DNA of 64,000 nucleotides from Citrobacter portucalensis (GCF_002042885.1 NZ_MVFY01000006.1:233972-297971); one strand, 5' to 3'. Numbered from the stretch's first letter, positions 10,701 through 21,219 are shown. The notes: generated by a model from the letters alone, not told the origin. Numbers and translations: made by a program.

Positions 10701-10776
10701 CGTCAAGATTATGTAAATGTAGCGGGATAATTCCCCTTGCTGGCTACGCTTTATGCAGAGCCATTAAGGAGGTGTT

Positions 10777-11874
10777 ATGCGTCGACTCTTTCTCTGTGCT
10801 ATTCCACTTGCGCTATTTTCCACTTATGCCGCCGCGGTAAAAGTGGAAGTGCTGCAAACTAAACTCGATCACCCATGGTCACTGGCTTTTTTACCCGATA
10901 ACCGCGGTATGCTCATTACGCTCAAAGGTGGACAGCTTCGACTCTGGCAGCCTGATAAAGGGCTTTCCGACCCGCTGACCGGCGTACCAAAAGTTTGGGC
11001 AAATGGTCAGGGAGGACTGCTTGATGTGGCGTTAGCACCGGATTTTGCACAATCTCGCCGGGTATGGCTAAGCTTCGCTGAAGCCGACCGCGAAGGCAAA
11101 GCGGGCACTGCGGTAGGCTACGGGCGATTGAGTGACGATCTCAAACATCTGCAAGGATTTCAGACCGTTTTTCGCCAACAGCCAAAGCTTTCCACCGGAA
11201 ACCATTTTGGTGGACGTCTGGTATTTGATGGTAACGGTTATCTGTTTATTGGCCTTGGGGAGAATAATCAACGCGCTACCGCCCAGGACCTGGATAAATT
11301 GCAGGGTAAATTAGTCCGACTGACCGACGAGGGAAAAATTCCGCCGGATAATCCGTTTGTGAACATGGCAGGAGCGCGGGCAGAGATTTGGTCGTATGGC
11401 ATCCGCAACCCGCAGGGGATGGCGATGAATCCGTGGAGTGATGTGCTGTGGCTCAATGAGCATGGTCCACGCGGAGGCGATGAAATCAATATCCCTGAGA
11501 AAGGGAAAAACTACGGCTGGCCTATCGCGACCTGGGGTGTTAACTACAGTGGTTTGAAAATTCCCGAAGCAAAAGGTCAAATTGTTGCAGGCACAGAACA
11601 ACCCATCTTTTACTGGGAAAAGTCGCCGGCGGTTAGTGGAATGGCTTTTTACAATAGCGATACCTTCCCGCAGTGGCGGCAGAAGTTGTTCATCGGCGCG
11701 TTGAAAGATAAAGAAGTGATCGTGCTGAGCGTTAAAGGGAATACGGTCACTGAGGATGGTCGTCTGTTGCAGGAAAGGGGGCAGCGGATCCGTGATGTGC
11801 GCGTCGGACCAGACGGTTATTTGTACGTGTTAACCGACGAGTCCGACGGGGAATTACTGAAAGTGAGTCCCTGA
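10777..11874 (+). CDS. yliI: PQQ-dependent aldose sugar dehydrogenase YliI
   Basis: Soluble periplasmic pyrroloquinoline-quinone-dependent dehydrogenase oxidising aldose sugars (also called Asd). The 365 residues open with a signal peptide (MRRLFLCAIPLALF, cleavage near AAA). They then show the six-bladed beta-propeller sequence typical of the GSDH family: HPWSLAFLPD, TGNHFGGRLVFDGNGYLFIGLGE, SYGIRNPQG and NEHGPRGGDEIN. A strong AAGGAGG ribosome site precedes the ATG. E. coli cannot make PQQ and relies on external cofactor. Whether this organism makes it is not visible here. Confidence 0.94.
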   Translation: MRRLFLCAIPLALFSTYAAAVKVEVLQTKLDHPWSLAFLPDNRGMLITLKGGQLRLWQPDKGLSDPLTGVPKVWANGQGGLLDVALAPDFAQSRRVWLSFAEADREGKAGTAVGYGRLSDDLKHLQGFQTVFRQQPKLSTGNHFGGRLVFDGNGYLFIGLGENNQRATAQDLDKLQGKLVRLTDEGKIPPDNPFVNMAGARAEIWSYGIRNPQGMAMNPWSDVLWLNEHGPRGGDEINIPEKGKNYGWPIATWGVNYSGLKIPEAKGQIVAGTEQPIFYWEKSPAVSGMAFYNSDTFPQWRQKLFIGALKDKEVIVLSVKGNTVTEDGRLLQERGQRIRDVRVGPDGYLYVLTDESDGELLKVSP

Positions 11875-11879
11875 TTTGG

Positions 11880-12506
11880 TTAGCTGACCGGGATCATCAC
11901 GATTTTTTGAAACGCCGGTCGCTCGGTCAGTTGTTGATACCAGCGTTCCAGATGCGGGCGCGGGGTCCAGCTCAGACCAACGTTGAACAGGTTATAGATG
12001 AACGGTGCAACAGCGATATCCGCCGTGCCAAATTCGGCCCCGGAGAACCATGGCTGGTCTGCCAGCGCGTTATCCAGAATGGCAAACAGGTTCTCGCAAA
12101 CTTGCTTACTTGCCTCAATGGCCGCCATATCGCGCTGATCGGCAGGTGTTCTGACCAGACCAAATAAGATAACCCGGTGCGCAGGGCTTAGAGTCTGATT
12201 TGCCCAGTCCATCCATTTTTCACCGACTGCGCGCGCGGCCGGGGCGTCAATCCACAAACGTTTTTGTCCGTACTGAGCGGCCAGATAGCGGACAATGGTA
12301 TTGGATTCCCACAGAACAACGTCTGTTTCATCATCGCGTAGCAGCGGGACCAGTCCGTTCGGGTTCAGTGCCAGATAGTCGGCATCGCGGTTACCGCCAT
12401 GCTGTCCGCCCGCCAGAATTTGGTTATACGGCAGTTCCAGTTCCTCGAGCGTCCACAATACTTTTTTTACGTTGGTCGAGTTATTGCGACCCCACAGTGT
12501 AATCAT
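11880..12506 (-). CDS. gstB: Glutathione S-transferase GstB
   Basis: A 208-residue glutathione S-transferase (YliJ). The N-terminal thioredoxin-like domain contains [24 protein letters not shown], with the cis-proline and the Glu-Ser pair that bind the gamma-glutamyl group. The C-terminal helical domain follows from about residue 90. E. coli GstB acts on haloacids such as bromoacetate. It converges on yliI with 5 bp between stop codons and no separate terminator seen. Confidence 0.94.
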   Translation of the reverse strand: MITLWGRNNSTNVKKVLWTLEELELPYNQILAGGQHGGNRDADYLALNPNGLVPLLRDDETDVVLWESNTIVRYLAAQYGQKRLWIDAPAARAVGEKWMDWANQTLSPAHRVILFGLVRTPADQRDMAAIEASKQVCENLFAILDNALADQPWFSGAEFGTADIAVAPFIYNLFNVGLSWTPRPHLERWYQQLTERPAFQKIVMIPVS

Positions 12507-12834
12507 AGTAACCCCGCAAATTAATTGAGCAGCTTTATGGCTGCAGATGCCATCTGACTAGCTCACATGGTGGGGTAAACCTAATATTTACGCAACAAAG
12601 TCTAAAAAAATCGTGCCAGGAGCAGCGCAGCGCGGCGTTATTGCATAAACTTTAAAAACTTTACCAACTTACGGTTTCTTTAAGCTCGTTAGTGCGTTAT
12701 TACTCACCGCACTTATTTTACACGTCATCCATCAGACTTTTTCTGCATGGGTTGGTCGAGGTCGCTTGGCCGGTTTTGTGTAAACACGGTGTGGTATGAC
12801 GTGGTTTTTTGGAATGGATACTCGGGTGGCATTT
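12507..12834. other. Intergenic region between divergent gstB and dacC
   Basis: 328 bp carrying the promoters of two divergent genes. An AT-rich stretch lies near 12590-12670. I saw no stable hairpin, repeat or additional reading frame that I would defend. Confidence 0.5.
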
Positions 12835-14037
12835 ATGACGCAATACTTCTCTTCACTTCGCAGCTTTGCTGCAGGTTCTGCACTCTTAATCCTTTTGGCG
12901 CCGACCGTACAGGCGGCGGAGCAACCGACGGCCCCGCCGAGCGTGGACGCGCGTGCGTGGATTCTGATGGATTACGCCAGTGGTAAGGTGCTGGCGGAAG
13001 GTAATGCTGATGAGAAACTGGATCCTGCCAGTCTGACCAAAATCATGACCAGCTATGTGGTTGGGCAGGCGCTGAAGGCCGGAAAAATTAACCTCAACGA
13101 CATGGTCACTGTGGGCAAAGACGCATGGGCGACCGGTAATCCAGCCCTGCGCGGTTCGTCGGTCATGTTCCTCAAGCCCGGCGATCAGGTCGCGGTGTCC
13201 GATCTGAATAAAGGCGTTATCATTCAGTCAGGTAACGATGCCTGTATTGCACTCGCTGATTACGTTGCCGGTAGCCAGGAATCCTTTATTGGTCTGATGA
13301 ACGGCTATGCGAAAAAACTGGGGCTGACAAACACGACTTTCCAGACGGTACACGGCCTGGATGCGGCAGGACAGTTCAGTACCGCGCGTGATATGGCGTT
13401 GCTCGGGAAGGCGTTAATCCACGATGTGCCGGAAGAGTACGCTATTCACAAAGAGAAAGAATTTACCTTCAATAAAATACGTCAACCGAACCGCAACCGT
13501 CTGTTGTGGAGCACCAACCTGAACGTGGACGGTATGAAAACCGGGACCACTGCCGGGGCGGGATACAACCTGGTGGCCTCCGCGACCCAGGGTGATATGC
13601 GCCTGATCTCCGTGGTGCTGGGAGCAAAAACCGACCGCATTCGTTTCAATGAGTCAGAAAAACTGCTGACCTGGGGTTTCCGTTTCTTTGAAACCGTTAC
13701 GCCGATCAAGCCGGATGCGACTTTCGTCACCCAGCGCGTCTGGTTTGGCGATAAGAGTGAAGTGAATCTGGGCGCCGGAGAAGGGGGTTCTGTGACCATT
13801 CCGCGTGGCCAGCTCAAAAACCTGAAGGCCAGCTTTACCCTGACTGAACCACAGCTAACTGCACCGCTGAAGAAAGGTCAGGTTGTGGGCACTATCGACT
13901 TCCAGTTGAACGGAAAATCCATTGAGCAGCGTCCGTTGATGGTGATGGAAGATGTGGAAGAGGGTGGTTTCTTTAGCCGCATGTGGGACTTTGTGATGAT
14001 GAAATTCCACCAGTGGTTTGGTGGTTGGTTCTCTTAA
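12835..14037 (+). CDS. dacC: D-alanyl-D-alanine carboxypeptidase DacC (PBP6)
   Basis: Low-molecular-weight penicillin-binding protein that trims the terminal D-Ala from peptidoglycan pentapeptides. Catalytic motifs are intact: SLTK (Ser66-Lys69), SGN (Ser132-Asn134) and KTG (235-237). A signal peptide (about residues 1-27) leads in, and a C-terminal amphipathic helix ([15 protein letters not shown]) anchors it to the outer face of the inner membrane. Start chosen at ATG 12835 (GGGTGG ribosome site), giving exactly 400 residues as in E. coli. The ATG at 12796 would add 13 residues ahead of the signal sequence. Confidence 0.96.
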   Translation: MTQYFSSLRSFAAGSALLILLAPTVQAAEQPTAPPSVDARAWILMDYASGKVLAEGNADEKLDPASLTKIMTSYVVGQALKAGKINLNDMVTVGKDAWATGNPALRGSSVMFLKPGDQVAVSDLNKGVIIQSGNDACIALADYVAGSQESFIGLMNGYAKKLGLTNTTFQTVHGLDAAGQFSTARDMALLGKALIHDVPEEYAIHKEKEFTFNKIRQPNRNRLLWSTNLNVDGMKTGTTAGAGYNLVASATQGDMRLISVVLGAKTDRIRFNESEKLLTWGFRFFETVTPIKPDATFVTQRVWFGDKSEVNLGAGEGGSVTIPRGQLKNLKASFTLTEPQLTAPLKKGQVVGTIDFQLNGKSIEQRPLMVMEDVEEGGFFSRMWDFVMMKFHQWFGGWFS

Positions 14038-14047
14038 TCTTATCTAT

Positions 14048-14074
14048 TGCCGGATGGCGCAATCGCCGTCCGGC
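14048..14074. terminator. REP-like palindrome between dacC and deoR
   Basis: TGCCGGATGGCG (14048-14059) pairs with CGCCGTCCGGCA (14063-14074). The sequence resembles a single REP half and sits between the convergent dacC and deoR, where it could act as a bidirectional terminator or mRNA-end stabiliser. Confidence 0.7.
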
Positions 14075-14082
14075 AGTATCTG

Positions 14083-14841
14083 TTAGTACTTCAGCGTGAT
14101 ACGTTGTGCTTTAGCGTACTCAACAAATGCCTCGTCAGGACGGCTGTCGCTGATGATGGTATCAAAGCGTTTTAATTCCCCCATCCTCGCAGGTCGCACC
14201 TTGCCAAACTTGCTGTGATCGACCACCAAAACGTGATGCTGCGCCATCGACATCGCCCAGTGCTTCACCGGCAGTTCTTCCAGATTAAAACAGGTCGCGC
14301 CTTTTTCGATGTGAACACCTGCTGCGGAATAAAAGGCGATATCCGGACAGAGGTTGTTCAGCGTTTCCTGGAAATCGAGCGGTTTAAAAATCGCGTTACT
14401 GGCATGGAATTCACCACCACACAGAATGACGCGGCACTGCGGTTTTTCCTGCAGCACCAGAAACGTATTCAACGAGTAGCAGATTGCGGTGAAGGGCAGT
14501 TCATTGTCGATCGCTTCAATGATCCACGGCGTGGTCGTACCGCAATCGAAAAAGATGGTCTGATGCGCCTGCACGAGACTCGCCGCCTGCTGGGCAGCAC
14601 GACGCTTTTCATCAACCAGACGGGATTTTTGATCGCTGATTAAATAGTGGTTAGCGCTGCGGGGTTCCAGAACAATATAGCCCCCGAGCAGCACGACGGG
14701 AGCATCATGATTATTCAGGTCGCGACGAATGGTCATCTCAGATACGCCCAGCAACGTCGCGGCTTCTTTGAGGTGTAATTTATCGCTGCGTTTCAGTGCC
14801 TGCAGTAATTGACCAATACGCTCGTCGCGTCGAGTTTCCAT
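14083..14841 (-). CDS. deoR: Deoxyribose operon repressor DeoR
   Basis: DeoR-family repressor of nucleoside catabolism genes, induced by deoxyribose-5-phosphate. The 252 residues equal E. coli DeoR. The N-terminal winged helix-turn-helix covers residues about 6-57 (LHLKEAATLLGVSEMTIRRDL), followed by a sugar-phosphate-isomerase-like effector domain with FFDCGTTTPWIIEAI. Monocistronic, convergent with dacC. Confidence 0.96.
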   Translation of the reverse strand: METRRDERIGQLLQALKRSDKLHLKEAATLLGVSEMTIRRDLNNHDAPVVLLGGYIVLEPRSANHYLISDQKSRLVDEKRRAAQQAASLVQAHQTIFFDCGTTTPWIIEAIDNELPFTAICYSLNTFLVLQEKPQCRVILCGGEFHASNAIFKPLDFQETLNNLCPDIAFYSAAGVHIEKGATCFNLEELPVKHWAMSMAQHHVLVVDHSKFGKVRPARMGELKRFDTIISDSRPDEAFVEYAKAQRITLKY

Positions 14842-14905
14842 AGTTCCCCTGGAGAATAGAATAAGTGCTTAGTTTCGCGCTTAATACTACTCTTTTTACC
14901 GCGGG

Positions 14906-15514
14906 TTAGTCACGTACCCAACCTTTACGGATGGGGAGAGCGAAGCAGGTGCGATAGCACGTCTGCAGGCCGAGGTACAAGGTTGTGCCGAACCGTTGCC
15001 AGATCATCTGGGCGCTCAGACAGCCGATCAACCCGGCCAGAAATCCGCCCAGCATATCCAGCGGCCAGTGAACGCCAAGGTAAACTCGTGACCAGGCAAT
15101 CGCCACGGCGACAACCATCAGCAGAGCACCCGTCCACAAGCGATGCCAGAACAGGAAGGCCAGAGCAAAGGTAAAGATAACCGTACCGTGGTCGCTCGGG
15201 AAAGAGTCATCTGCCGCATGGTGCAGGAAGTTATAGCCGATGTGGTTAACGAACGGACGATCGTGGGGGAAAAGATGCCCCATCAGCCAGGAAATCGTCA
15301 GACCGACTACCAACGCAATGGCCATTTTGATGACCAACTGGCGCTGGAGCGTAACCTGACCACGAGGTCCCCAAAGCCAGAGCACAACGGCTAACAGCGG
15401 CACTATGCTGATCAGATCTTTGGCAATGAAAATGGCGAGCGAAATTGCCCATTGCGCAGAGTCGGGTGTTGCATTGATCAAGTAAAAAAGCGAATTGTTC
15501 AGATTTTCCAGCAT
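14906..15514 (-). CDS. ybjG: Undecaprenyl-diphosphatase YbjG (PAP2 family)
   Basis: Inner-membrane phosphatase that recycles undecaprenyl pyrophosphate, one of the BacA-independent enzymes. The 202 residues carry the PAP2 signature: FPHDRP, SFPSDHGT with the catalytic His region, and SRVYLGVHWPLDMLGG with the second catalytic His. Several membrane helices surround these motifs. Its promoter region lies in the 297-bp gap before mdfA, from which it diverges. The C-terminal tail is slightly longer than in E. coli (198). Confidence 0.94.
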   Translation of the reverse strand: MLENLNNSLFYLINATPDSAQWAISLAIFIAKDLISIVPLLAVVLWLWGPRGQVTLQRQLVIKMAIALVVGLTISWLMGHLFPHDRPFVNHIGYNFLHHAADDSFPSDHGTVIFTFALAFLFWHRLWTGALLMVVAVAIAWSRVYLGVHWPLDMLGGFLAGLIGCLSAQMIWQRFGTTLYLGLQTCYRTCFALPIRKGWVRD

Positions 15515-15811
15515 AACGTCCAGACTCAGTGTAATCGTTAAATAGACCCATTTGGGGAGAGCATAAAATTGCTTTCACGGGATAAAAAGCGGTCTTGTCT
15601 TATTTGCCTGTTAAATGACGATTTTTAAGACAATTAATGAGACTTATTGAGCATGATAGCGGTCTCAACTTAAATTAACCTTAAAGCAAAATGTTCTTGA
15701 GCAAATGAGTGTAAAAATGTGCGCATTTTGCTTTCAAATCACATAATTCACTATCACCAGTACGGCGCATTTATTACACTTTGCGCGATTTTTCTATAGT
15801 TAAGAGATTGC

Positions 15812-17044
15812 ATGCAGAACCGTTTATCTTCAGGCGTCCGTTTGGGACGTCAGGCATTACTTTTCCCGCTCTGTCTGGTGCTTTACGAATTCTCCACTTA
15901 TATCGGCAACGATATGATCCAGCCCGGAATGTTGGCGGTGGTGGCGCAATATAACGCCGGATTAGATTGGGTACCTACGTCCATGACCGCCTATCTGGCA
16001 GGCGGCATGTTTTTGCAGTGGTTGTTAGGACCGCTGTCGGACCGTATTGGTCGTCGTCCGGTAATGTTAACCGGTGTGATCTGGTTCATCGTTACCTGCC
16101 TTGCAACCCTGCTTGCACAGAATATTGAGCAATTTACCTTCCTGCGTTTTTTGCAGGGGATAAGCCTGTGCTTTATTGGTGCGGTGGGTTACGCCGCCAT
16201 TCAGGAATCCTTTGAAGAAGCGGTCTGCATAAAAATTACCGCGCTGATGGCAAACGTGGCGCTGATTGCGCCACTGCTGGGTCCGTTGGTAGGCGCAGCC
16301 TGGGTACATGTTCTGCCGTGGGAAGGGATGTTTATCCTGTTTGCTGCTCTGGCGGCCATCTCCTTTTTTGGTCTGCAACGCGCGATGCCGGAAACGGCAA
16401 CCCGGCTTGGTGAAAAGCTGTCCATTAAAGAGTTGGGCAAGGATTATAAGCTGGTGCTGAGGAACGTGCGCTTCGTTGCAGGCGCACTGGCGTTGGGTTT
16501 TGTCAGCCTGCCGTTACTGGCGTGGATTGCGCAGTCCCCGATTATTATCATCAGTGGTGAACATCTCAGCAGCTACGAATATGGTCTGTTGCAGGTACCG
16601 ATTTTTGGCGCGTTGATTGCCGGTAACCTGGTGCTGGCGCGTCTGACTTCGCGAAAAACCGTGCGTTCGCTAATTATCATGGGCGGCTGGCCAATCGCCG
16701 TTGGCCTGATTATTGCTGCTGCGGCCACGGTAGTGTCATCTCATGCATATCTATGGATGACGGCAGGTTTGAGTATCTATGCGTTTGGCATTGGCGTGGC
16801 GAATGCGGGGCTGGTGCGCCTGACGCTGTTTGCCAGCGAAATGAGTAAGGGTACTGTTTCTGCCGCAATGGGTATGTTGCAGATGCTGATTTTTACCGTC
16901 GGTATTGAGTTGAGCAAACACGCGTATCTGCTTGGAGGGAACGGCTTGTTCAGCTTGTTCAATCTGGCAAGCGGCGTACTGTGGCTGATTTTGATGGTTA
17001 TCTTCCTGAAAGATAAACGGGTAGGGAATTCCCGGGAAGGTTAA
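15812..17044 (+). CDS. mdfA: Multidrug efflux transporter MdfA
   Basis: Major-facilitator drug/proton antiporter (also Cmr) of the inner membrane, exporting chloramphenicol and many cationic or neutral compounds. The 410 residues equal E. coli MdfA. The functionally studied acidic residues Glu26 and Asp34 in the first helix are both present ([11 protein letters not shown]), as is motif [15 protein letters not shown] and the motif-B arginine in [11 protein letters not shown]. Twelve membrane helices are apparent. A TATAGT hexamer lies just upstream at 15795-15800. Confidence 0.96.
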   Translation: MQNRLSSGVRLGRQALLFPLCLVLYEFSTYIGNDMIQPGMLAVVAQYNAGLDWVPTSMTAYLAGGMFLQWLLGPLSDRIGRRPVMLTGVIWFIVTCLATLLAQNIEQFTFLRFLQGISLCFIGAVGYAAIQESFEEAVCIKITALMANVALIAPLLGPLVGAAWVHVLPWEGMFILFAALAAISFFGLQRAMPETATRLGEKLSIKELGKDYKLVLRNVRFVAGALALGFVSLPLLAWIAQSPIIIISGEHLSSYEYGLLQVPIFGALIAGNLVLARLTSRKTVRSLIIMGGWPIAVGLIIAAAATVVSSHAYLWMTAGLSIYAFGIGVANAGLVRLTLFASEMSKGTVSAAMGMLQMLIFTVGIELSKHAYLLGGNGLFSLFNLASGVLWLILMVIFLKDKRVGNSREG

Positions 17045-17124
17045 GGCCCGGTTGTCCGCAATCCAGCGCAGATAAGCATAATGACGCCGATAAATTCATC
17101 ATTATGTTGATAATAGAATCACGC

Positions 17125-17205
17125 TGTAGGCCGGATAAGCGAAGCGCCATCCGGCGGCCTGTAGCAAATTGCCGGATGGCGGCGTAAACGCCTTATCCGG
17201 CCTAC
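17125..17205. repeat. REP/BIME repeat after mdfA
   Basis: Paired REP units: GTAGGCCGGATAAGCG at the left and CCTTATCCGGCCTAC at the right, with GCCGGATGGCGGCG between. Located between the convergent mdfA and ybjH. Confidence 0.85.
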
Positions 17206-17261
17206 CGCTCACCAAAGATCTTAACTGACCAGTATTACGGTTGTCTGGGCCTGGCGACAAC

Positions 17262-17543
17262 TTAGTGGTGGTCGTCAATCTGATGTTCGATAACCATCCC
17301 TTCACCGACGCTTGCCACATGTCGCGCATAAGGATGTGCGCGATAGACTGGGGCCGGAGCAGGCGCTGGAGCAACATATACCGTTTGTGGTGCGGTCGTT
17401 ACGCTGACCGCCTGCGGGACGCTGACGGAAGAGGGCACTACCACCACTTTATAACCGCTGGGGACATCAACGGTAACGCTCTGTGCAAATGTTGTCCCCG
17501 CAAAGCCCAGCAACAATGTCGCCATCAGTACACTTTTCTTCAT
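17262..17543 (-). CDS. ybjH: Small exported protein YbjH
   Basis: A 93-residue protein of unknown function with an N-terminal signal peptide (MKKSVLMATLLLGFAGTTFA, cleavage expected before QSV). The mature part is rich in Val, Pro and Ala (VPSSVSVPQAV, APAPAPAPV) and ends in a His/Asp-rich tail. Start taken at the ATG ending at 17543, which an AGGCGAG ribosome site precedes. An upstream alternative would add eight residues before the signal peptide. Its closeness to E. coli YbjH is clear. Confidence 0.9.
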   Translation of the reverse strand: MKKSVLMATLLLGFAGTTFAQSVTVDVPSGYKVVVVPSSVSVPQAVSVTTAPQTVYVAPAPAPAPVYRAHPYARHVASVGEGMVIEHQIDDHH

Positions 17544-17650
17544 GATCCGCTCGCCTGAAATATTCACTGGAAGTAATAATCCAGCGGGTTAATTTGAGGC
17601 GGATTATGAATAGATCATGCCATCATTTTGTTGCCGTCTGTGCTGAGCCG

Positions 17651-18466
17651 TTAATGCGTAAACGGTGCTTCATTCTTTAACACGCGGTCGATAACATCCA
17701 GCACGCCCTCTTCGTTGTTCGAGCCTGCACGATATTTTGCCGCCTGGACAACCGGTTCGTGAGCGTTGGCCATTGCGAAACTAAATCCCGCCTGACGCAG
17801 CATCTCAATATCATTTCCGCCATCGCCAAACACAACAACCTCGTCGTCGTTAATATTCCAGCGTTGTTGCAGCAGGCGCAGACCGTTAGCCTTATGCACG
17901 CCGGGTATTATTAAGTCGATGCTGCCGTAGCCGGTATGCACCGGTACCATAATATCGCCAATCGCCTCGTGGAGATCGGCCTGTACCTGTGGAATTCGGT
18001 CGTCGGAAATATTCAGCCCGAACTTGAAGAAAACGTCGTTAAGATTGTCAAAATTATCTACAAATTCGAGACGATGATAGTACATGGCGGAAACGTTCTT
18101 ATGCTCATCGCTGTACTGTTTCAACGTATAGGCGCTGTTTTTACCACAGGCAATAATGTCGATATCGGCGCGGGTCAACAGATGATCCACGATGGCATGG
18201 AAATCGTCTTTAGCCAGTTCGCCGTTAAAGACATCTTCTCCTTCGCTGACCACCCAACCGCCGTTTTCGGCGACAAATGAGATCTCATTGGCCAGTTCGG
18301 GGAAAAAGGAAATCAACTGATAATATTGGTTGCCGCTGGCGACCACAAAGCGGATCCCTTGTTCTTTCATCTGGCGGTATTGCGCCATAAAGCGCTCACG
18401 GTTATAGGTTTTTTGGTCGCTTAAAAATGTGCCGTCCATGTCGACCGCAATTAATTTGATACTCAT
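17651..18466 (-). CDS. ybjI: HAD-family sugar/flavin phosphatase YbjI
   Basis: Cof-type HAD phosphatase, shown in E. coli to hydrolyse FMN and related phosphates. Motif I DMDGTF (residues 9-14), motif II VVASGN, and motif IV GDGGNDIEML near the C-terminus are intact, with a C2b cap between. The ATG overlaps the last base of the ybjJ stop codon (TAATG), so ybjJ and ybjI are translationally coupled on the minus strand. Confidence 0.94.
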   Translation of the reverse strand: MSIKLIAVDMDGTFLSDQKTYNRERFMAQYRQMKEQGIRFVVASGNQYYQLISFFPELANEISFVAENGGWVVSEGEDVFNGELAKDDFHAIVDHLLTRADIDIIACGKNSAYTLKQYSDEHKNVSAMYYHRLEFVDNFDNLNDVFFKFGLNISDDRIPQVQADLHEAIGDIMVPVHTGYGSIDLIIPGVHKANGLRLLQQRWNINDDEVVVFGDGGNDIEMLRQAGFSFAMANAHEPVVQAAKYRAGSNNEEGVLDVIDRVLKNEAPFTH

Positions 18467-19674
18467 TAGCTGTTCTCCATCACCGTAGTATTTTTGAGAT
18501 CCGGTTTCGCTACCGCTTTCGCGACGACGGCGGCGACAAGCACCAGCGCCAGCACCACCAACATAGCGCTGCGCAGGCCATAGTGTTCACCCAGATAGCC
18601 TAGCAGCGGTGGTCCAACAAGGAACGCCAGGTAACCGGTGGTCGCCACGACGCTGACGCGGGTCGGTGCATCGGGGCCGGTGTCGCTGGCGGCTGAAATG
18701 GTCAGCGGGAAACCGAGCGATGCGCCGAGTCCCCACAGAATAACGGACACACCGGCCACCCAGGAGCTGTCGACAAAAATAATCAGGCTAATCCCGAGAG
18801 CGCCCATCAGCGCACTGGCGCGCACCACCGCAACGCGGCTGTAACGGTCGATGAACCAGCCACCGGTAAATCGCCCAACGGTCATACCCAGCGTAAAACC
18901 GGCATAAATCAGCGAGCCTGATGTCGGGCTAAATCCATGTCCGTCCACCATTAACAGTGGAAGCCAGTCGTTGGCGGAACCTTCAGCAAATGCCATCGCC
19001 AGCACTACAACGCCGATCAGCAATAGCTGGATATCACGATAAAAAGGCAGTCCTTTTTCACCGGAGTGAGAACCGTCAGCGGCATTTTTGCCCGTGCCGT
19101 CAGGAATAGCTTTGATGGCGATGAAAATAGGTGTGATAACAACCATTGCAGCCAAAATGATATGCGCGGTAGCCGGGACGCTGAAGGCGGTAAGCATCAT
19201 TCCAACTCCAGCCCCTGCCAACGTTCCCAGGCTGTAAAAACCGTGCATCATCGGCAGCACGGTTTTGTTCATTTCGCGCTCAACGGCTGCACCTTCGACG
19301 TTGATGGCAACTTCTGCCGCACCAAAGCTGGCGCCAAATACGCCCAGGCCAAACGCGAAAAGCCATGCGGAATGCAGCCAGAGCGCTACGCTGAGGATCG
19401 CCATTCCGAGGACTGCACAAGACATGGTGGTGCGAATCACCTTACGCGTGCCAAATCGTTTCACCAGCCAGGCCGAACAAAGTATGCCACTCATCGAACC
19501 AATAGAGAGCCCAAACAACACCGCGCCCATTTCGGCAGTGGAGATGGAGAGGATATCTCTGATGGCAGGGGTACGCGTTGCCCAGGAGGCCATTAATAAT
19601 CCTGGTAAAAAGAAGAACGTGAACAGCGCCCAGGTGCGACGTCTTAAGGCTTTGCGTGATGAGATGCCAGTCAT
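18466..19674 (-). CDS. ybjJ: Major facilitator transporter YbjJ
   Basis: A 402-residue MFS transporter with about twelve membrane helices and a FucP/YbjJ-like sequence. The substrate is unknown. It is the first gene of a two-gene unit with ybjI and diverges from rcdA. The start lies 47 bp from the perfect palindrome at 19721-19738, so control by the neighbouring TetR-type regulator is likely (inference). Confidence 0.93.
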   Translation of the reverse strand: MTGISSRKALRRRTWALFTFFFLPGLLMASWATRTPAIRDILSISTAEMGAVLFGLSIGSMSGILCSAWLVKRFGTRKVIRTTMSCAVLGMAILSVALWLHSAWLFAFGLGVFGASFGAAEVAINVEGAAVEREMNKTVLPMMHGFYSLGTLAGAGVGMMLTAFSVPATAHIILAAMVVITPIFIAIKAIPDGTGKNAADGSHSGEKGLPFYRDIQLLLIGVVVLAMAFAEGSANDWLPLLMVDGHGFSPTSGSLIYAGFTLGMTVGRFTGGWFIDRYSRVAVVRASALMGALGISLIIFVDSSWVAGVSVILWGLGASLGFPLTISAASDTGPDAPTRVSVVATTGYLAFLVGPPLLGYLGEHYGLRSAMLVVLALVLVAAVVAKAVAKPDLKNTTVMENS

Positions 19675-19720
19675 GAATTCGAGCCAAAGAAAAGAGGGAA
19701 GGAGACAACATTAGCAAGAC

Positions 19721-19738
19721 TGTGTACATTTGTACACA
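19721..19738. promoter_or_regulatory. Perfect palindrome between ybjJ and rcdA, candidate RcdA operator
   Basis: TGTGTACATTTGTACACA: two perfect 8-bp arms with a 2-bp centre, lying 22 bp before the rcdA GTG and 47 bp before ybjJ. Size and symmetry fit a TetR-family dimer site. The assignment to RcdA rests on position. Confidence 0.7.
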
Positions 19739-19759
19739 AATGCAAGAAGAGGAAATGTA

Positions 19760-20320
19760 GTGCGACGTGCAAACGATCCGCAGCGGCGGGAAAAAATAGT
19801 TCAGGCGACTCTGGATGCAGTAATAGCCCATGGTATTCATGGGGTTACACACCGTAAAATCGCTATGATTGCCGAGGTGCCACTGGGTTCTATGACCTAT
19901 TACTTTTCGGGAATTGATGAGCTTTTGATGGAGGCATTTGGCTGTTTTACTGACAGGATGATGCTGCAGTATCAGGACTTTTTTGCCGATGTTAAGGATG
20001 CGTCGCAGGCTTGCCATGCCATTACCGATATGATTTACGGCTCTCAGGTCACAACGCCTGATAATATGGAGCTCATGTATCAGCTGTATGCTTTTGCCAG
20101 CCGTAAACCAGCGTTGAAAACGGTGATGCAGAACTGGATGCTACGCAGCCAACAAACGCTGGAGCAGTGGTTTGACCCGGTTACGGCGCGGGCGCTGGAT
20201 GCGTTTATTGAAGGAATGACGCTGCATTTTGTCACGGACAAAAAACCACTGCAGCGAGAAGATATCTTGCTGATGGTGGAGCGTATTGCAGGGATACCCG
20301 CGACAGTCAGCTGTGCGTAG
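19760..20320 (+). CDS. rcdA: TetR-family regulator RcdA (YbjK)
   Basis: TetR-type DNA-binding regulator known in E. coli to act on csgD and other biofilm or stress genes. The helix-turn-helix is near residues 25-50 ([20 protein letters not shown]). Start taken at GTG 19760, preceded by GAAGAGG and matching the E. coli N-terminus [10 protein letters not shown]. The longer frame from TTG 19730 would run into the palindromic operator. The 186 residues are slightly longer than E. coli (178). The 3' end overlaps the convergent SDR gene by 14 bp. Confidence 0.92.
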   Translation: MRRANDPQRREKIVQATLDAVIAHGIHGVTHRKIAMIAEVPLGSMTYYFSGIDELLMEAFGCFTDRMMLQYQDFFADVKDASQACHAITDMIYGSQVTTPDNMELMYQLYAFASRKPALKTVMQNWMLRSQQTLEQWFDPVTARALDAFIEGMTLHFVTDKKPLQREDILLMVERIAGIPATVSCA

Positions 20321-21104
20321 CGCCTCCGGTAATATTCACTACCGTCGCGGTCATGGCGCTGGCATGGTCTGAAGCGAGAAAGGTCATGACCTCAGCGATT
20401 TGTGCAAGCGTAGGCAGGCGCGCGAGCATGGTACTTTTCGCCGCACCCCCTAACCATTGATCGACGGTTACACCCATTGACTGTGCTTTAGCGGAGAAAA
20501 TTTCTCCGGTATAGGAGCCAGCTGCAACAGCATCCACAATCGCATGCGAGCGCACGCCGACGACCCGGATATTTGCCGGTCCTATCTCGCTGGCGAGCGC
20601 TTTAATAAAAGCCTCTGTTCCTGCACAACCAACAATATGACCCAGATGACCAGGTATCGCCATCGGGGCCGCGGGGGCAACAACGCTGAGAATGACGCCC
20701 GCACGATTGCCGCCCATGTGCGGCGTTACGGCTTTTGCGATATTGAACTGCGCCGAGAGGAAAGGGGTTATACCGCTCATAAACTCAGAGAGGGATAATG
20801 CGTTAATGCGTTTGCCCTGTTCGTGCATAAATCCCGTTGCGTTAACCACCACATCTATTCCACCGGTTTGCTCTACAAGGCGGGTAACTTCCTTCGATGC
20901 GTTGTGCTCGTCGAGTACATCGGTGATAAAGGTTTCGACTGTACCTCCTGCCATTCGGATAATACTGGCCGTCCGATCAAGCTTTTCCTGGCTGCGAGCA
21001 CCCAAACACACATGGGCTCCTTCGCGCGCCATGGCCTGCGCAACCGTACTACCAATAGCCCCGCTGCCACCAAAAATTACTGCGACTTTGCCAGTAAGCA
21101 ACAT
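20307..21104 (-). CDS. Atypical SDR-fold oxidoreductase-like protein
   Basis: A 265-residue Rossmann-fold protein of the short-chain dehydrogenase superfamily. The cofactor-binding loop is present as GGSGAIG (about residues 11-17), as are VNATG and the C-terminal [11 protein letters not shown]. The catalytic YxxxK is absent: where classical members read YxxSKAA, this reads HIVGCAG, with His for Tyr and Cys for Lys. Start chosen at the ATG ending at 21104, preceded by GGGGGTT. The longer frame would run through rybB. E. coli has no gene here. It converges on rcdA and overlaps it by 14 bp. Activity and substrate are unknown. Confidence 0.82.
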   Translation of the reverse strand: MLLTGKVAVIFGGSGAIGSTVAQAMAREGAHVCLGARSQEKLDRTASIIRMAGGTVETFITDVLDEHNASKEVTRLVEQTGGIDVVVNATGFMHEQGKRINALSLSEFMSGITPFLSAQFNIAKAVTPHMGGNRAGVILSVVAPAAPMAIPGHLGHIVGCAGTEAFIKALASEIGPANIRVVGVRSHAIVDAVAAGSYTGEIFSAKAQSMGVTVDQWLGGAAKSTMLARLPTLAQIAEVMTFLASDHASAMTATVVNITGGATHS

Positions 21105-21219
21105 GACTAACCCCCATCCCCGATAAAGCACCGTTTTAAAGTATGTGCCATAACCGGCATGCTGCAAATTTGGGAGGTGTTTCAGAGGTGGAAGGCGATG
21201 AACGCAAATTTCAGGCAAC

